Positions 58,133 to 64,000 of a DNA stretch of 64,000 nucleotides are shown here, piece after piece; within the stretch, counting starts at the first letter, position 1, and each line of letters starts with the position of its first letter. The notes under the pieces were generated by a model that worked only from the letters and a program-made list of their open reading frames with translations, had not been told where the DNA came from and searched no databases. A program made the position numbers and the translations under genes. The stretch is from contig NW_019091366.1 in NCBI RefSeq assembly GCF_001949145.1, positions 1,362,799 to 1,426,798 on the forward strand. The letters are read 5' to 3'. Source of the stretch: Acanthaster planci. Lineage: Eukaryota; Echinodermata; Asteroidea; Valvatida; Acanthasteridae.

Positions 58133-61100
58133 CAATGTCATGCTGATGAATATTCATTAAACCTGTTTCATTAAGAGATTTTAATTGTAGTCTGTGCGAG
58201 GAGGTACTGAGAAAGGTTGCGCCCAAAGATTGTTCTAAATCTCACCATTGGCATAAAATACTGCATGAATTTTATATATCACGCTACTGTAGCAACTGTA
58301 AGTGCTTTGCGACGCTTCGGGTGACAAGATACGCGTATGTTGGCAATTTCACCTGTAAGACCATTGCTTATAAGGTGGATATAGACAGCTGGGCTAGAAT
58401 TAAATTTTGTTGATACTGTTCTCCACTATCAACTTGGGAGTATCTGTGTCGTACGGTTGGGGAAATTTCCAAAAAAGTAAAAGTACGTGTAGTTTGAAAT
58501 GTGAGGGACTATAGAAACATAAAGGAAGGAATACAGGCCAGAAATGACAGGAAAGAAGTAACGAACAACACTGCATGAACTGACACCAAGGAATGATATA
58601 CCGCAAGATTACCCCATGCACACACGCGAACGAAAGTCAGGAAAAGCTTATGAAGAAATATCTAGTCTTGAGAGATGGACTGTTTATTTTGGTTTGTATA
58701 AACTTAATCTGGCCAAGCTTACCGTGTATATCATGAAGAGTGCGCTGACGGCCCACGACAGTGTGAGTAATCAATGAAATTATACAAAATCCCTGACATG
58801 TACCCAACTTTTTAATTACATTAATAAGACTATGGTTGTTATCAAAGCAATCTGGTTAATCAAAATCCTGGCTACTAACTGACAGCCTCGGTCATAATGA
58901 CATTGATGTTCTCTGATGGTAGAAGCAGCTACACGTGTATATAGTGGTGTGCAACATACACATGGTAAGATGCTATTGTTCTTGAGGAGAGGGTTCACTC
59001 CGTTGATGAGAAAAGATGTTTGTTGAGCCTGGAAGGGGCACACGTAGAAGAAGGCAAAAGAAGATGAGGAAGAAAATTCGTCATTGTCGAACACAGTACT
59101 GCTTTTATTTTATGAATGGAGAGGATTAAAGCATGATTCTGGGAGAAAAGAATGGGAAAACAGAATATATTGGAATGCATGGCCGCGTAATGTGCTTGTG
59201 TGGATTTCCGTAAAGTAATTTAATTTTATTTGTTGGATATTAAGTCGTTTCTTTTACTTAATGTAAGAGTCATAACGAGGAATGAAAATTCTAATGATAG
59301 GTACGAGTACAGTTATTTTGGTGGATACAGCTTGTCGGTGGGAATGGTGAATGTGGTGAAATCGGTACATGGTGATGGTGAAAATGATGCTGTCAGCGAC
59401 AACAACCACGCAATGTCAATGCCTATTTCCGTTTTTGATTGCACTTGCTGCTACATGCTTATTCCGTACACGCATTAATCATTATTCAAACACCCAATGA
59501 TGCTTAAGTAATCAGAGATTATGAAAGCACTATTTCGAAAACACGAATATACAGCACTTGTGCTGGCTGCTCATAATGACTTGGAGCAAAATTACCATGA
59601 AAGAGGTTTGGAGTAGACTATCGATTGAAATGCGATTCGTAACAACCAGTGAACATTTCAACAACATCGTGCCACCATCTGTCGAAGAGTTCATTTCCAA
59701 CTCAACGACTGGGCTTTATAGCTACCGTCATCCTCTCAACCGATCAGCCCTTACGGAATTCATTCTGAAAAGCTAAGTGTGCTTTGATGCAACCAGCTGC
59801 TCGCTGAAACACTCAGATGCTGTTCTCAGAGTCTGCTTTTTCACCGCTACGCCGATCGTTTATCGGGCCGTTCGATCGCGGCGCAGCTCTCCACTAAGAA
59901 TCTTTTCGAAGTAGGGGTCTTTTTCTCCCTTTGGCCGCCGGAACAGGACAATCAAGAAGTCATTCCTCAGGATTGAAGGGCTCTTTGGAGGTCGGACATC
60001 TAGCGGTATTGCTATGTCTGGTCCTCAGGTGATTCCAATCAATATCTGCTTCGCAATCAGTTGGAGTTTATTTTGATTCGTTGCTAATCTACGATGAAAC
60101 CCCCTTTTCCGGGGAAAGAAATGGCTTGATGGAAGTTCTCCAAGCACTTTAAATAGAGGCGTTGTCTGGGTCTTAATGGCATTTGTCATCTCGTCAAAGG
60201 ACTCAACGCACGAGGGCGCCATTTTTCCATTAGTAATTAAAAGTCTTCTTTGTGTAACCTTATTGCAAGTGATTAGGTATCATGTCTAACCGTTTTGTCT
60301 CTAAATGTGTTCCACATTTCTCCTGCCCTTCGCTTCTCACTCGCCCTGCACCATTTCCACGCACAATAGATTGTTTTTTCCGTCTTCATTTATCACATAG
60401 AATTGACAGTTTCATTTTAGGAAAGTTTTTACCCTATGTAACTTGTCACGATCAGCCTGAAAACGTCGAGTTTGCCAAATTGGTTGTAATCTAATAGAAA
60501 TTTGGACGCACTTGTTACAGACCCTCATGTCCACAATACCGTGACCTGATACGAAGAGGCAATGCATCCTCAACTCGGTACCATAACGATGAGCTTATTC
60601 CTTTGAAAGGTTAATAAAAATCCATGTTTTGGAGCCAGTTTGTAAAGATCAGTTTGACAATATTTCTCCAGGGTATGACCGTTTCGATTAAAACTCCTCG
60701 TCTGCGGCCAGTATTCTCAGTATTGAAAATGAGGAAGACGTTGAGGTTTTCAAAATACCATCCTCATGTCACCGTTCTTGCGTCAACACTCGGTTATTCT
60801 GCCGACAGAGTTGGAGGAAATGCTAATTCAGAAACAAAAATGCGACATTAATTATATAGTGGGTCGTGCGTCCAGTCCACACAAAGTAGTGCTTCAATAC
60901 TCGAGCGATAAGCTCCATTCAGCAAGAAAAACTATAAAGTAATGGTTTGCACTCAGAAATTTTCTGACGTGTGTAGATATGAATCACGATGAATTATTAT
61001 GCCAAGGAAAACAATTAGAACAGCATGACAAGCAAATGAAGTCCTAGGGCGCCCTCACAGGGTATGTAATTATGACCTATTTTAATACTCTCTTGAAAGA

Positions 61101-64000
61101 CAAGAGCTAATTTTAATATATAACCTAGTTTGGTACCCAAATTCCAAGCACTCTTGTTTTGGCAATAGTGTACGATAGTGCACCCAAACATGGGAAAAAA
61201 TTTGTTTGTGATACCTCTGGGACCTTGACTTAAAATCGCACTCAAAAGTCACTTGAGTCGTCCGTCATGATCTAACCTGCAACCTTGGTCCGACTCACAT
61301 TTTGAGAGATGTTCGAGTGAATGACACAGTGTCTTGATACTTCACCACACAACCGATGTCGGTTTATCAGGTGTTGACAGAGGAGATATGCTTTGTTCAT
61401 GTTGTGCATGTTGGGTACGTCCTTGCTGTTCATAGGCTTCTTGGCCTATTGGTTCATTTTCATAGTGTGAAAACTATTCTATAACCATCCGACAAAAAGT
61501 CAGGACAAAATCAACTGATTTCACAAAATCAGTATTTGTGCATGTTTGTCCAGGAAACAATTACAGTTCCTATTCTTCGAAAAGATTAACAAAGTGCTAG
61601 AATGAAGACAATTCCACTGGTCCACTCGTATTTATTCAATTTTAGATTCACAAAAAATGTACAAACAAGCGTTTTCATTTGCCGGTATGAGCGACAATGC
61701 CCAACTCATTACAAGAGACCAAAATGTGTTAATCGGTGTTAATCTTTGAAACGTGATAGGAGATTTGTGCATTCCGAGGCGATTCCTCACCATTTGCCAA
61801 ACGTTTTGACTTCAGGTTTTCAGATTTTGTTAAACTTAATTTTGTTATTTTTTAAATTCCATATAAATGCTGTGAACGTACCAAATATGAACAAAAATAG
61901 AGGCGGAAAGTGTCAAAAATTACCATTTATACAATGGCCACAGATTTGTCGACCAAAGGTCATGAGCAACGTCATATCAACACACAGATACACAACTAAT
62001 CTGATTTCTGATACAGTAATTTATTTAATATGTATTTGGCAAACGGCAATGTTTATTTACAATATTTACATTAATATAATGAAGCAATATATGAGGACTA
62101 AGTCTGTATTTTTTCATTAGGTTTCAAAGAAGAGGTATATTACAGATAAGAGCGCACTGGTGGAATTTTCGTTTAAATTACTCTTTTACATTTTCCGGTC
62201 GTGTTTTATTTTTCCCTCTGACAGCCGTGATTTCCGATAAGATGTTTAAGGAACCGTTAATGAGACATCTTAATAAATTGAAAAATGTAAAGTCCTTCAA
62301 TAATACCTTAAGGCTAAGTTTATGTCGATTTACAAGTTACTAGAAAGGGCAGACTCTTTAGCTTTTGGTATAAAATGTGTATCTTTCCATTGTGCTTGCA
62401 GTTTACATGTGTTTTATTCTGCAATTAATGGTGTTTACCTTATTTACTTGAAGAGTACTTGAGAGGGGAAATATTTTGCTGGGGGTAGATTTAATCTCAA
62501 ATCAAAATCGTTTGCATTGTGAGAATGTGAGGTCTACCATGCGTTTGAAATTCATCTACATGGCTGCACGGAATCTGATGTCAACAGTTTCACACTTCGA
62601 TCTCATGTAAATTACATAATTCTCAATCACCAGTGAGCACTGGCTTCAGCTGATAAAAACCACAAGATTTAAATTCAATAACAGAGAGACAGCCTAAGGC
62701 AAGCTTGGCACACTACGCTCCCTTGAAAGGGTCTCCATTTATATCCAAGGTGACATTTTGACTTGAAAATTTTGATGGATAAAAAAGGTCAGGACGACAA
62801 GCATCATGTCCTGGGTCGTAGTGTACACATATCACAAAAAAATGTTTCACGCAATAAGCGTTTTGAGGAAGTACATTTCGCAATTAAAACAGCAAAAATT
62901 TTCTGAAAATTACACTGATGGGGTTTGCTCATATAATGGTTTAAATTGGAGTCTCGTATTGCAACCCCCTAAACCAGTCTTGCATCGTTGTAAACGTACA
63001 TCGAATAGAAAAAATTTTCACAAGAAAGTCTATCACTTCTAACCGCCGACTTACAGTGCTCTCCTTCGAACAAAACATAAGAATGAGTAGGCCTACATCC
63101 AGTGACGAAAGAAATCCGTTCGTTTATTCCTACCAGGGCGTCAATGATGTAAAATCTACACATGAAGCTTCAAGTAGAAACATAACAGTTTACAATCATG
63201 AGATCACCGACTACAAATCATCGTGAATTTGTGAAGGACACCTACGGGAACACGTTAAAAAAATTCGAAATTTATTTGGATACTACTCATTCCATGATTG
63301 ATTGATAACATTAAATTGATTATTTCAACTGAAGTATATATTGTGATGTTTTCACTGCATTAGTTTTGGTTTATCTTCATGTCTGTCGATGATGCCTAAT
63401 ACGACAACGTGCAGCTAATAGCCGATTTTTTATAACTTAAAATTCAGCGTTTTGATTCCTGTTACAAGGTGTTTCTTAATGTACAATACAAATTGCTTGA
63501 CGCACGCATTTGTTGCTGCGCTCGCATACAAGCTGATAACTAGGGGGAAACATGCTCTCCCTCCCCATCTTCGCTCTGGTAATGAAGCGTAACGGCTCCA
63601 TTTTCAACAAATGACATTCTCAAAATCGCCACTTATTCACCCCACGCTTGTTGATTTAAACAACTTTCATGAATGTGTGGTTTGTATAATATTTACAATC
63701 AATATTTTTTCTGTCGTATGCATGTACGACGTAAAGAATTTGTGTATATTTCAGAGTGGCCATAGTTTAATATAAATAAATATTCCTGTAAATACCAGCG
63801 AGGTTTAATATCACAGATGGTATTTGGCTCCAAAGGTACAGTATGTTGCACCTTAATGTAAGGAACAACTTCGGATCGATCTATATTAATTAACCAACCA
63901 ATTTTCTCTTAACACTGACCCAATCGTTTCATGAAACATGACTTACTTCATTATTTTGGCCTTTAAAATGTTCTATTGACAAAACATTGTTTGAAGATTT
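58133..64000. other. Non-coding stretch to the window end
   Basis: AT-rich, with only short incidental open frames (the longest is 124 codons, near 61,746-62,120, with no known domain). No splice-flanked exon or repeat family was recognised. Single copies of TAGGCCTA (63088) and a GGGCGCCCTC motif (near 61,048) are present. Confidence 0.6.

Overview
The window is eukaryotic nuclear DNA, almost certainly from a marine invertebrate. It holds one gene with GT-AG introns of 2.9 and 4.1 kb, tRNA-derived SINEs, foldback and terminal-inverted-repeat elements, long G and A runs and a tetranucleotide microsatellite. There are no bacterial-style gene arrays. The gene is an NK7-class (fly NK7.1-like) homeobox gene. 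To my knowledge that class is kept by many invertebrates and absent from vertebrates. The frequent octamer TAGGCCTA suggests an echinoderm, hemichordate or similar deuterostome, but the sequence alone does not settle the phylum.

Layout: 1-22,600 is non-coding, with a tRNA-derived SINE at 1961-2135, a weaker tRNA-like remnant near 9.6 kb and scattered low-complexity tracts. At 22,600-31,700 lies the homeobox gene on the + strand: a candidate TATA region near 22,626, a 5' leader with two upstream reading frames, coding exon 1 (23207-23708), exon 2 (26577-26782), exon 3 (30850-31581) and an AATAAA signal at 31688-31693. From 31,700 to the end I see no convincing exon. That stretch holds a 173-bp foldback element (35881-36053), a second imperfect foldback (45778-45877), a second SINE copy (46723-46903), a (GACA)n array (47894-48013) and a second copy (57989-58132) of a short inverted-repeat element whose first copy sits in intron 2 (29966-30109).

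The spliced reading frame gives a 479-residue protein. In order it has an N-terminal TPYYIADIL motif resembling the eh1/TN repressor motif of NK proteins, a His run, a lysine-rich stretch, a complete 60-residue homeodomain (193-252) and an acidic C-terminal tract. It is inferred to be a nuclear, sequence-specific transcription regulator that reads TAAT-type sites. A single developmental transcription-factor gene with about 22 kb of non-coding DNA upstream and 32 kb downstream fits an extended regulatory landscape. No conservation test was possible here, so enhancer statements are inference.
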